Assembly (NCBI GenBank): GCA_938040915.1
Contig: CALHZE010000128.1
Coordinates: 1 to 7,539, forward strand
DNA from: an uncultured Bacteroidia bacterium
Lineage (GTDB): Bacteria > Bacteroidota > Bacteroidia > Bacteroidales > CAJPTX01
DNA length: 7,539 nt
Reading direction: 5' to 3'
A program made the translations under genes and the position numbers. Positions 1-5,764 of the stretch are shown piece after piece (positions within the stretch are counted from its first letter, which is position 1; every line of letters begins with the position of its first letter). The notes beneath the pieces were generated by a model. That model made no database searches. It was not told the DNA's origin and saw nothing but the letters and a program-made list of their open reading frames with translations.

Positions 1-621
1 TTGGGTAGGTTGCTCAAGGGGCAAGATCGTCACCTCACACGTGGCTTGGAGGCTGTTGTCTTTGAGGTTCGTAACCACAACCTTGACGGGGTGTCCTGCC
101 GGTGTCGGCCTGTCGCGCGCCATAACAAAGACTATCCCATTTTTTTCATAGACAATAAGATATCCCTCGGGTATAGCCGCGACACTCACGTCGCGGAAGA
201 GATAGTCGCTCGGCGTAAAGTTCAGCGTAAGATCCTGATTTTTCATCACATAGAGCGAGAGTTTGCTTTGAGAAAGAGCAAGAGCCGTCGGAGCGACGAC
301 CTCTGTCACTGTCACTCCACGTTTCGTAGTAGCCTCGCTGTTAGTAGCCTCAAGTGCGAGCGTCACCGGCGTCGCCTCTGAGGTAAAGTTATAGGGGGTC
401 TTAGGGGCTTCGACAGTGATTGCCTCGCACTCGAGTTCGTTCTCATCGGCGTTCTTAGTCACGATGGGGTAGTTATCGCCCACAATTGAGAACCTAAGTG
501 GTGGCTCTGCGACCTCACTCCAGCGGGGGATGAACGGGCGTCCCTCGGCGTACACATTGCCTAAGGCAAACAGAAGAAGCAGTGCAAACGTCGCTCCCAG
601 AAAAATAGATATTCGGTTCAT
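1..621 (-). CDS. Exported protein with bacterial Ig-like (BIG2-type) domain, N-terminal part
   Basis: The minus-strand frame starts with ATG at 621-619 and stays open for 207 codons to the window edge, so the C-terminus is missing. It begins with a clear signal peptide: MNR, then a hydrophobic run (IFLGATFALLLLFALG) ending in VYA before EGRPF, so cleavage is likely after residue 25. Residues about 111-202 resemble a bacterial Ig-like domain of group 2: an opening PTALALSQSKLSLYV, then DLTLNFTPSDY, and a closing ATCEVTIL strand. Residues 26-110 are a less typical beta-rich segment. In Bacteroidota such domains occur in surface adhesins and secreted proteins, often repeated, so more copies may lie beyond the edge. 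The exact role is unknown. It is transcribed away from the TolC operon, from the promoter at 646-677. The export signal and open frame are certain; the domain name is inferred from pattern. Confidence 0.8.
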   Translation of the reverse strand, partial: MNRISIFLGATFALLLLFALGNVYAEGRPFIPRWSEVAEPPLRFSIVGDNYPIVTKNADENELECEAITVEAPKTPYNFTSEATPVTLALEATNSEATTKRGVTVTEVVAPTALALSQSKLSLYVMKNQDLTLNFTPSDYLFRDVSVAAIPEGYLIVYEKNGIVFVMARDRPTPAGHPVKVVVTNLKDNSLQATCEVTILPLEQPTQ

Positions 622-645
622 CGTGCTTACTGTTAGAAATTTGAG

Positions 646-677
646 ACAAGTTACGGAAAACACACCTTAGAGACAAA
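646..677 (-). promoter_or_regulatory. Probable Bacteroidota-type promoter for the Ig-like protein gene
   Basis: Read on the minus strand, TTTG (677-674) is followed by 20 bases and then TAACTTGT (653-646). This compares with the Bacteroidota consensus TTTG-N19-21-TAnnTTTG: the -33 element is exact and the -7 element matches at TA and TT, with the final G one base early. Transcription would start near 640, giving a leader of roughly 20 bases before the ATG at 621. Confidence 0.5.
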
Positions 678-867
678 TGCGCCTGCCCGCCTTCACACAT
701 AACGTTCTCTCCCCCCGCGTCTGTCAAAACACCCACGCTCTGCATAAGATCGCTCACACGGGGCACGCCTTAGCGCAAAAGAAACACCGAACTCTTTTAA
801 GGCAGGTTTTTCCGTCAACAACACCACTATTGATAACGCAATACCACCACGATTCGTTACACGCCAT

Positions 868-881
868 TTTGACCCGTCAAA
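868..881. repeat. 14-base near-palindrome, possible operator
   Basis: TTTGAC and GTCAAA form perfect 6-base arms around a central CC. The site lies in the divergent region, about 190 bases from the Ig-like promoter and 306 bases before the tolC start. Its symmetry suits a dimeric DNA-binding protein, but no regulator gene is in the window and a site of this length can arise by chance. Confidence 0.3.
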
Positions 882-1187
882 CGCGCGAAATAGCCCCCTT
901 GCAATGTCCGTGGTGTCGCAGTAAACACGGCTATTACCTCGATGTAAGCATTTATGGTTACCACAACACGTTCTCTTTTGAAGTTCCCGTCTTGACAGAC
1001 CTGTATCGTAATGATAATCGATATACAGCGTCAAGAAGACGAGATCGGGCAGAGGGTCGTCCGGCGTGGGGAGGGGTTGTTCGCTTTCGGACACTCCGTT
1101 TCTCCCCCACTCGCCGTAATCACCGAGGTTTGCTACCTTGGCACGTCGTTCGTGAGGCTTTCCGCTAACGAAATTGCTGCCCTTGAG

Positions 1188-2654
1188 ATGAAAACAGAGC
1201 TATTACTCCTTTCCCTCCTCCTTTCGCTGAATTTGGGGGCTGTCGTGCGCGACCTACCGATGGAGGAGGCTATCTCCCTCGCACGTCGTCAGTCGGTCTC
1301 GGCGGCTACGGCGCGCAATCAATTGCGGGCTGCCTATTGGCGCTATGTCGCTCACCGCGCCGACCTATTACCCGAGGTCTCGCTCACGGGCTACCTCCCC
1401 GACTTTAAGCGAGGCTACAACCTTTATCAAAATGCGCAAGGAGGGTATCAATTCGTACGCACCAACGTAATGAAGCTCAGTGGCGAGCTCTCTGTCGTGC
1501 AAAACATCCCGTGGACGGGGGGGACGATCGGTCTCTCTAGCTCCCTTGAGCGGGTCACAAGCTATGGCATCAACCCGTCGCAACGTTTCCTGAGCGTGCC
1601 CGTAACCCTCACCCTCAACCAGCCCATCTTTGGCGTCAACACCTTCCGGTGGGAGAACAAGATAGAGCCCCTCCGCTATAAAGAGGCGCAACAAGATTAC
1701 ATGAACGCCGTGGAGCAGACGACGCGCGAGACGATCAAGCGCTACTTCGACCTCCTTATCGCCCAAGAGCGTCTTGCCTCGGCACAGCAGAACGAACGCA
1801 ATGCGCAAAAGCTCTATGAGATCGCTCAGGTGCGCCTCGTCAACGGCGAGATCTCGACCAACGACGAGCGACGCCTGCAACTCAACCTCCTTAGTGCGCA
1901 ATCGACCCGCACGGAGGAGGAGACCAACTGGCGCTCACAACTCTTTCGTTTGCAGTCGTTCCTCGGGTTAAGCGGGGGCGATACGCTGCGTGTGGCGATC
2001 GCGACGTTAGGGCAACAGTCCCCCCTGCGTTTCTCTGAGGTCATGACCTACACGCGCGCGAACCACTCTTTTGACCGGTATGCCGAGCGGACACGCCTCG
2101 AGTCAGACTATGCCGTGGCTAAAGCCAAAGGCGAGCGCCATCGTATAGACCTTTTTGCCAGCGTAGGTTACACAGGGCAAGACGAGGAGCTTTCGCCCGC
2201 CTATCAAAACCTCATAGACAATCAGCAAGTCAAGGTCGGGGTGCGCATCCCGCTCCTCGACTGGGGAAAACGAAAGGGAAAGGTGCGCACCGCCGAGTGG
2301 AATCGGGAGGTGGTCGAGACTCAGCTCCAGCGCGAGGCACAGACCTTTGAGCAAGATATCTATATCCTTGTCGAGCGTTATAACAACCAGCAACAACAGT
2401 TGCGCATAGCCGAGGCCTCTGACTCGATCGCCCAGTTGCGTTACCAAACGTCAATTGAAGTATTTTTGCTGGGGAAAATCGGGGTGCTCGAGCTCAACGA
2501 TGCGCAACAGTCGAAAGATGATGCCCGCTTGCGTCGCATCCGGCAACAGTGGCAGTTCTGGGACTATTTCTACCGCATCCGCGCCCTTACCCTCCACGAT
2601 TTTACCGGCGAGCGCCCCGTGGAGAACGAGATAGAGGAACTGGTGAAAGACTAA
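1188..2654 (+). CDS. TolC-family outer-membrane channel protein
   Basis: The 488-residue product is a TolC-type outer-membrane protein, a family whose trimers form a beta-barrel plus periplasmic alpha-barrel exit duct for efflux pumps or type I secretion. The N-terminus (MKTELLLLSLLLSLNLGA) is a signal peptide. Two outer-membrane-efflux repeats follow, at about residues 22-260 and 285-465. Each has long charged helices (around 165-255 and 365-455) and amphipathic beta segments, including VKVGVRIPLLDWGKRKGKVR at 348-367, the typical strand-to-helix turn of the second repeat. The length is normal for the family. I chose the ATG at 1188 over an in-frame ATG at 1011 because the longer form would bury the signal peptide behind 59 atypical residues. 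No membrane-fusion protein or inner-membrane pump gene adjoins it, so the transported substrate cannot be predicted. Its stop directly abuts tgt. Confidence 0.9.
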   Translation: MKTELLLLSLLLSLNLGAVVRDLPMEEAISLARRQSVSAATARNQLRAAYWRYVAHRADLLPEVSLTGYLPDFKRGYNLYQNAQGGYQFVRTNVMKLSGELSVVQNIPWTGGTIGLSSSLERVTSYGINPSQRFLSVPVTLTLNQPIFGVNTFRWENKIEPLRYKEAQQDYMNAVEQTTRETIKRYFDLLIAQERLASAQQNERNAQKLYEIAQVRLVNGEISTNDERRLQLNLLSAQSTRTEEETNWRSQLFRLQSFLGLSGGDTLRVAIATLGQQSPLRFSEVMTYTRANHSFDRYAERTRLESDYAVAKAKGERHRIDLFASVGYTGQDEELSPAYQNLIDNQQVKVGVRIPLLDWGKRKGKVRTAEWNREVVETQLQREAQTFEQDIYILVERYNNQQQQLRIAEASDSIAQLRYQTSIEVFLLGKIGVLELNDAQQSKDDARLRRIRQQWQFWDYFYRIRALTLHDFTGERPVENEIEELVKD

Positions 2655-3785
2655 ATGCGTTTTGAACTACTAAGACAAGACCCCGCGACGCACGCCCGTC
2701 TAGGGCTTCTTCATACGCCCCATGGCGAGGTTTCGACGCCGCGTTTTATGCCCGTAGGGACGCGCGGTGGTGTGAAAGGGATCTTGCACGAATCACTCCG
2801 TACGCAAACTGACGCGCGGATCTTGCTCGGCAACACCTATCACCTTTACCTCCGCCCAGGGCTTGCCACGCTACGCGCTGCGGGGGGGCTACATGGTTTC
2901 TGTGGCTGGGAGGGACCGCTCCTCACCGACTCGGGGGGCTTTCAGGTCTTCTCCCTAGCGGGTCAACGTAAGCTGAGCGAGTTTGGGGCACGCTTCCGTT
3001 CGCACATTGACGGCGCACCCCACCTTTTTACCCCCGAGCGGGTGGTCAACATCCAACGGGTCATTGGGGCAGACATCATGATGGTGCTTGACGAGTGCCC
3101 GCCGGGCGACTGTGATCGCAAGTATGCCCAGAGCTCGTTGGGGCTTACCCTTCGGTGGCTGGCGCGTTGCTTTACACAGTACCGCCGTACCCAAGGGCTC
3201 TATGGCTATGAGCAGGCGCTTTTCCCGATAGTGCAGGGGGCGTCTTACCTCGACTTGCGCCAACAGAGCGCCGAGGCGTGCATGCAGTATGACGCGGCGG
3301 GATATGCGATTGGAGGGTTAGCCGTGGGCGAACCGACTGAGGTAATGTATGCCGTCCTTGAGCACCTGCACCCCATTTTGCCACCCGACCGTCCGCGTTA
3401 CCTGATGGGTGTGGGGACACCCGCCAATCTCATAGAGGCGGTGGCGCGCGGTGTTGACATGTTTGATTGTGTGATGCCTACGCGCAATGCGCGCAACGGG
3501 ATGCTCTTTACCTGGGACGGGGTCATCAACATCCGTAACTGGAAGTGGCGCAATGATTTCACACCCCTCGATGTTCACAGCGCGCTAGAGAGTGACCGGC
3601 GCTATACGCGAGGCTATCTGCGCCATCTCTTCGTTTCGGGCGAGATGTTGGGGGCACAGATAGCCTCGCTGCACAATGTAGGCTTTTATTTGTCGTTAAT
3701 GGCAGAAGTACGCGCCCAAATCGCTGCTGGCACGTTTGCCGCGTGGCGCAAGCGCATCATTCCTCAACTCGAGCAACGTATATGA
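2655..3785 (+). CDS. tgt: Queuine tRNA-ribosyltransferase
   Basis: Tgt exchanges guanine 34 in tRNAs with GUN anticodons (Asp, Asn, His, Tyr) for the queuosine precursor preQ1 (or queuine) in the cytoplasm. The 376-residue product has family length and the key signatures. These are TDSGGFQVFS at 91-100 (D92, general acid/base), DECPP at 146-150, PIVQGA near 191-196, YAIGGLAVGEP at 217-227 (substrate pocket), and FDCVMPTRNARNG at 270-282, whose D271 corresponds to the catalytic nucleophile. The C-terminal structural zinc motif CxCxxC, expected around residues 306-316, is absent; the histidine of that site (H340, in LHNVGFY) remains. From memory, other Bacteroidota Tgt proteins also lack these cysteines, so this is probably lineage-specific rather than inactivating. 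Translation starts at the base after the tolC stop (TAA then ATG) and the gene ends in a 4-base ATGA overlap with the permease, so the three are very likely co-transcribed. Confidence 0.96.
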   Translation: MRFELLRQDPATHARLGLLHTPHGEVSTPRFMPVGTRGGVKGILHESLRTQTDARILLGNTYHLYLRPGLATLRAAGGLHGFCGWEGPLLTDSGGFQVFSLAGQRKLSEFGARFRSHIDGAPHLFTPERVVNIQRVIGADIMMVLDECPPGDCDRKYAQSSLGLTLRWLARCFTQYRRTQGLYGYEQALFPIVQGASYLDLRQQSAEACMQYDAAGYAIGGLAVGEPTEVMYAVLEHLHPILPPDRPRYLMGVGTPANLIEAVARGVDMFDCVMPTRNARNGMLFTWDGVINIRNWKWRNDFTPLDVHSALESDRRYTRGYLRHLFVSGEMLGAQIASLHNVGFYLSLMAEVRAQIAAGTFAAWRKRIIPQLEQRI

Positions 3786-4873
3786 AGAGTCTCCGTATCA
3801 CGACCCTCGACTGGTACATCATCCGCAAGTTTCTAGGTACCTACTTCTTTGCCATCGCGCTCATTTTGGCGATCAGCATCGTCTTTGACATTGCCGAAAA
3901 GATAGACGACTTTATGGGGAAGGACGCCCCTCTGCGCGCCATCGTCTTTGACTATTACCTCAATTTCATCCCCTATTTTGCCAATCTCTTTAGCTCGCTC
4001 TTCATCTTCATTACGGTTATCTTCTTTACCTCGAAGATGGCGGCTCGGACAGAGATTATCGCCATCCTCAGCAGTGGGGTAAGCTTTCGACGGTTGCTTT
4101 ACCCTTACTTTTTGTCGGCGTTCTTCCTTTTCGTGTTGTCGGTATTTTTGTCTAACGTGGTCATCCCCCCTGCCAACCGCACGCGGATAGACTTCATCCA
4201 CAAATATGTTTCGCGCCCCAATTACAAAGACCAGTATGATATGCACAAACAGGTGCGCCCTGGGTTCTTTGTCTATATGGAGTCTTACAACCCCGTTTCG
4301 CGCCTCGGCTATCAGCTTGCCATTGAGCAGTTTGATGGCGAGCGACTCATCTCCAAGCTCCGCGCCAATTATGTGGAATGGGATACGGTGAAAGAGAAGT
4401 GGCACACGGGGAACTACTACATCCGGCACTACACAGATTCGGGCGAGCGTCTCGAACATGGGTTTGGGCTTGACACGACCTTTTACCTCCTGCCCGCCGA
4501 CCTCGCACACACAGACCTCGACATCGAGTCGATGAACTATCGCGAGCTCAACGACTATATCGCCGAGCAGGAGTTGCAGGGGTCGAGTTATGTCAACAGT
4601 GCCTATATTGAAAAATATAACCGTGTAGCGCAACCCTTCATGGCGTTTATTTTGACGTTGATCGGGGTCTCTGTTTCTTCGCGTAAAGAACGTGGGGGGA
4701 TGGGTAAACACCTCGGATTTGGGATGGGGCTAAGCTTTTCTTACATCCTTTTCATGCGTTTCACGACCATGTTTGCCATCGGTAGCACCCTCTCTCCCTT
4801 AGTCGCAGTCTGGCTTCCCAACGTTTTGTTTGCCGTGGTGGCGGTTGTGTTATATCGCCTTGCGCCGAAGTAA
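3782..4873 (+). CDS. lptG: LptF/LptG (YjgP/YjgQ) family LPS export permease
   Basis: This inner-membrane permease of the LPS transport machine works with the LptB ATPase to pull lipopolysaccharide from the inner membrane toward the periplasmic bridge. The 363-residue product has the family layout. Three N-terminal transmembrane helices lie at about 17-35, 58-84 and 105-128, then a periplasmic beta-rich (jellyroll) domain at about 130-270, then three C-terminal helices from about 283 to the end. The cytoplasmic stretch ARTEIIAILSSGVSFRRLL (88-106) matches the coupling region that contacts LptB. I chose the ATG at 3782 because the in-frame alternative at 3743 adds 13 hydrophilic residues overlapping tgt, whereas 3782 gives an ATGA overlap with the tgt stop. 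LptF and LptG are close paralogues, so the letter assigned is uncertain; the family is not. A tgt-permease pair is, as I recall, common in Bacteroidota. Confidence 0.9.
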   Translation: MKSLRITTLDWYIIRKFLGTYFFAIALILAISIVFDIAEKIDDFMGKDAPLRAIVFDYYLNFIPYFANLFSSLFIFITVIFFTSKMAARTEIIAILSSGVSFRRLLYPYFLSAFFLFVLSVFLSNVVIPPANRTRIDFIHKYVSRPNYKDQYDMHKQVRPGFFVYMESYNPVSRLGYQLAIEQFDGERLISKLRANYVEWDTVKEKWHTGNYYIRHYTDSGERLEHGFGLDTTFYLLPADLAHTDLDIESMNYRELNDYIAEQELQGSSYVNSAYIEKYNRVAQPFMAFILTLIGVSVSSRKERGGMGKHLGFGMGLSFSYILFMRFTTMFAIGSTLSPLVAVWLPNVLFAVVAVVLYRLAPK

Positions 4874-4877
4874 CCAA

Positions 4878-4908
4878 TTTGTTTATTCCGCTTTTTGTCG
4901 TACCTTTG
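4878..4908 (+). promoter_or_regulatory. Exact-consensus Bacteroidota promoter after lptG
   Basis: TTTG (4878-4881), 19 intervening bases, then TACCTTTG (4901-4908) match the Bacteroidota -33/-7 consensus TTTG-N19-21-TAnnTTTG at every defined position. It starts 4 bases past the lptG stop codon and points rightward, but no plus-strand gene follows before the terminator at 4949-4984. Initiation is expected within a few bases of 4913. Confidence 0.75.
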
Positions 4909-4912
4909 TGGT

Positions 4913-4984
4913 GCTAGTTATTTCTGGTTAGTTGTTTTTGTTAGGTTTAACCTCTGGGAGTCGGGTACTCTCGGAGGTTTTTTT
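4913..4984 (+). ncRNA. Candidate small RNA of about 70 nt
   Basis: This is inferred from an exact-consensus promoter ending at 4908 and a strong intrinsic terminator ending at 4984, with no gene between them. The predicted transcript has a T-rich, probably single-stranded 5' half of about 36 bases containing GTTA three times (4917, 4927, 4940). It ends in the 13-base-pair terminator hairpin. There is no ATG between the predicted start and the terminator. The 5' boundary is an estimate. It could instead be a leftover leader from a lost gene, or a terminator hairpin behind a promoter that is silent in the cell. I do not recognise it as a known RNA family. Confidence 0.45.
4949..4984 (+). terminator. 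Strong intrinsic terminator
   Basis: AACCTCTGGGAGT (4949-4961) and ACTCTCGGAGGTT (4967-4979) pair along all 13 positions, two of them G-T wobbles, around the loop CGGGT. The 3' arm runs into seven T residues at 4978-4984. The T-run is on the plus strand only. It would end the tolC-tgt-lptG transcript as well as anything initiated at the promoter at 4878-4908. Confidence 0.88.
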
Positions 4985-4998
4985 GTGCCCTTTTTCTA

Positions 4999-5020
4999 GG
5001 AGGCGCACGGAGTGCGCCCC
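4999..5020. repeat. GC-rich hairpin-forming inverted repeat
   Basis: GGCGCAC (5002-5008) and GTGCGCC (5012-5018) form a perfect 7-base-pair stem around GGA. Two further G-C pairs form outside it after skipping the A at 5001. No T-run follows on either strand, so it is not an intrinsic terminator by itself. It lies between the two opposing terminators. I saw no second copy in the window. Confidence 0.45.
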
Positions 5021-5112
5021 CCGTGTGGGCGACAAGCGGATGGGTGGGCGGTCTGCATAGAGAATGAGCACTGTGCAATAGCCGCGAGGGGCGTGAATCT
5101 TGAGACCACAAC

Positions 5113-5144
5113 AAAAGCGCGCCTCCTGTGACGGAGACGCGCTT
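5113..5144 (-). terminator. Intrinsic terminator of the NlpE-like lipoprotein gene
   Basis: Read on the minus strand, AAGCGCGTCTCC (5144-5133) pairs with GGAGGCGCGCTT (5126-5115) in a 12-base-pair stem with one wobble and a 6-base loop. It is followed by TTTTGTTG. It begins 27 bases after the lipoprotein stop codon. The T-run is on the minus strand only, so it faces the plus-strand terminator across the convergent gap. Confidence 0.82.
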
Positions 5145-5171
5145 CGGGATAGCCAGTGTTGAACCTAACGG

Positions 5172-5705
5172 TTACTTCCGCGTCAGCTTATAATCGTTGA
5201 CCCGCTCGGGGATCGTCCCGTTGGCGTCGACCATTAGAAGCTCATTGTTAGAGAGACGAACGAAGTAGAGAGGCTCGTCCCCCTTGAGAGTGCAGGTTAC
5301 CATCGTTTGGTCTGCTGCGATGGAGAAAGTACCCTTTACTGTGGAGGGTGCTACGCCATCCTTCTTGTACGTACGCGTTACCGAGCAAGTGCCATCAGCT
5401 GCGAAATCTACCGTATAGGTGCATCCGCCATTGTCGGCGCCAGGAAGTGTCCCCTCAAAGCTCCCATCGATGGTCGCAGCGAGAGGAGTCATCCCGTCGG
5501 CTACAACTACTTGCGCCCCCTGCGGCGCAACAGCCGCCTTGTTGGCTTCTGCTACCTTATTGGTCTCGGCAGCCTTATTGTCGCAACTACCATTGTTATC
5601 ACAACTACCATTATTGTTGCAACTACTATTATTGTTGCAGCAACTTGTTAAAAGGAACATACTTAGCGCAGCTGCGCCGACAAGGAACAAACTCTTTACT
5701 TTCAT
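5172..5705 (-). CDS. NlpE-like lipoprotein with Cys-rich repeat linker
   Basis: The 177-residue product has a lipoprotein signal: KVK, a hydrophobic segment, and the lipobox LTSC with C22 the probable lipidated residue. Next comes a low-complexity linker of hexapeptide repeats, CNNNSS/CNNNGS/CDNNGS (23-40), CDN, then KAAETN/KVAEAN/KAAVAP (44-61). Residues about 78-177 match the N-terminal domain of NlpE, the copper-response and envelope-stress lipoprotein: GSFEGTLPGADNGG, YTVDFAADGTCSVTRTY, a KGTFSI strand, and LYFVRLSNNELLMVDANG. NlpE normally has LPCADC here; this protein has G89 and N92 in place of both cysteines, with a cysteine at 95. It is therefore NlpE-like in fold, but the CxxC-dependent role is doubtful. 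It probably has its own promoter (5719-5750) and has its own terminator (5113-5144), so is likely monocistronic. Localisation at the outer or inner membrane face is inferred. Confidence 0.85.
   Translation of the reverse strand: MKVKSLFLVGAAALSMFLLTSCCNNNSSCNNNGSCDNNGSCDNKAAETNKVAEANKAAVAPQGAQVVVADGMTPLAATIDGSFEGTLPGADNGGCTYTVDFAADGTCSVTRTYKKDGVAPSTVKGTFSIAADQTMVTCTLKGDEPLYFVRLSNNELLMVDANGTIPERVNDYKLTRK
5586..5639 (-). repeat. Three tandem 18-base repeats coding Cys-[ND]-N-N-[SG]-S
   Basis: Three direct 18-base units (5639-5622, 5621-5604, 5603-5586 on the minus strand) encode residues 23-40 of the lipoprotein. Units one and two differ at a single base; the third has a few more changes. The unit is a multiple of three, so gain or loss of copies would keep the frame while changing the number of cysteines. 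Confidence 0.8.
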
Positions 5706-5718
5706 TGAGCTTTTACAA

Positions 5719-5750
5719 TTAAAATAGATTGCACACCATTACCCCACAAT
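5719..5750 (-). promoter_or_regulatory. Possible promoter of the NlpE-like lipoprotein gene
   Basis: On the minus strand, ATTG (5750-5747) is followed by 20 bases and TATTTTAA (5726-5719). Spacing fits the Bacteroidota consensus, but the -33 element is one base off and the -7 element matches only TAnnTT. It sits in the 59-base gap after dprA. No terminator is visible in that gap, so read-through from dprA is also possible. Confidence 0.35.
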
Positions 5751-5764
5751 CTACGTGCCGCAGT

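Larger units (their letters stand above)
622..1187. other. Divergent intergenic region without a convincing gene
   Basis: These 566 bases separate the minus-strand Ig-like gene from the plus-strand tolC-family gene. Open frames exist on both strands (677-1168 plus, 693-1094 minus). Neither product resembles a family I know, the two overlap each other, and the minus one needs a GTG start. The region holds the promoter at 646-677 and the near-palindrome at 868-881. The only promoter-like sequence I found just ahead of tolC is TACCTTGG at 1134-1141, which resembles a -7 element but has no TTTG at the right distance upstream. The tolC promoter is therefore unresolved. A degraded gene cannot be excluded. 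Confidence 0.6.

Noticed and set aside
1..381. Plus-strand open frame at the left edge
   Set aside because: It is antisense to the Ig-like gene, which has a signal peptide, a domain pattern and a promoter; the plus-strand product is rich in Arg, His and Ser as shadow frames are.
992..1018. TTGACA with a GATAAT-like hexamer, resembling a sigma-70 promoter for tolC
   Set aside because: The spacer is 15 bases and Bacteroidota primary sigma factors use a different consensus, so it is probably chance.
693..1094. 133-codon minus-strand open frame
   Set aside because: It needs a GTG start, overlaps the opposite-strand frame along almost its whole length, and shows no recognisable domain or protein-like composition.
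677..1168. 163-codon plus-strand open frame containing CPWC
   Set aside because: It begins inside the minus-strand promoter, resembles no family I know, and the single CPWC has no partner pair to make a zinc knuckle or transposase motif convincing.
1011..1187. Extended start for the TolC-family protein
   Set aside because: It would place 59 atypical residues ahead of a clear signal peptide starting at the ATG at 1188.
3833..4711. 292-codon minus-strand open frame across lptG
   Set aside because: It is the antisense shadow of a well-supported permease gene and its product is a charged, motif-free sequence.
5586..5639. Tandem repeats considered as a CRISPR array
   Set aside because: Units are 18 bases with no spacers and lie in frame within a coding sequence.
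5307..5727. Three plus-strand open frames over the lipoprotein gene
   Set aside because: They are antisense to the NlpE-like gene, and their Leu/Tyr/Cys-rich tails are just the reverse reading of its tandem repeats.
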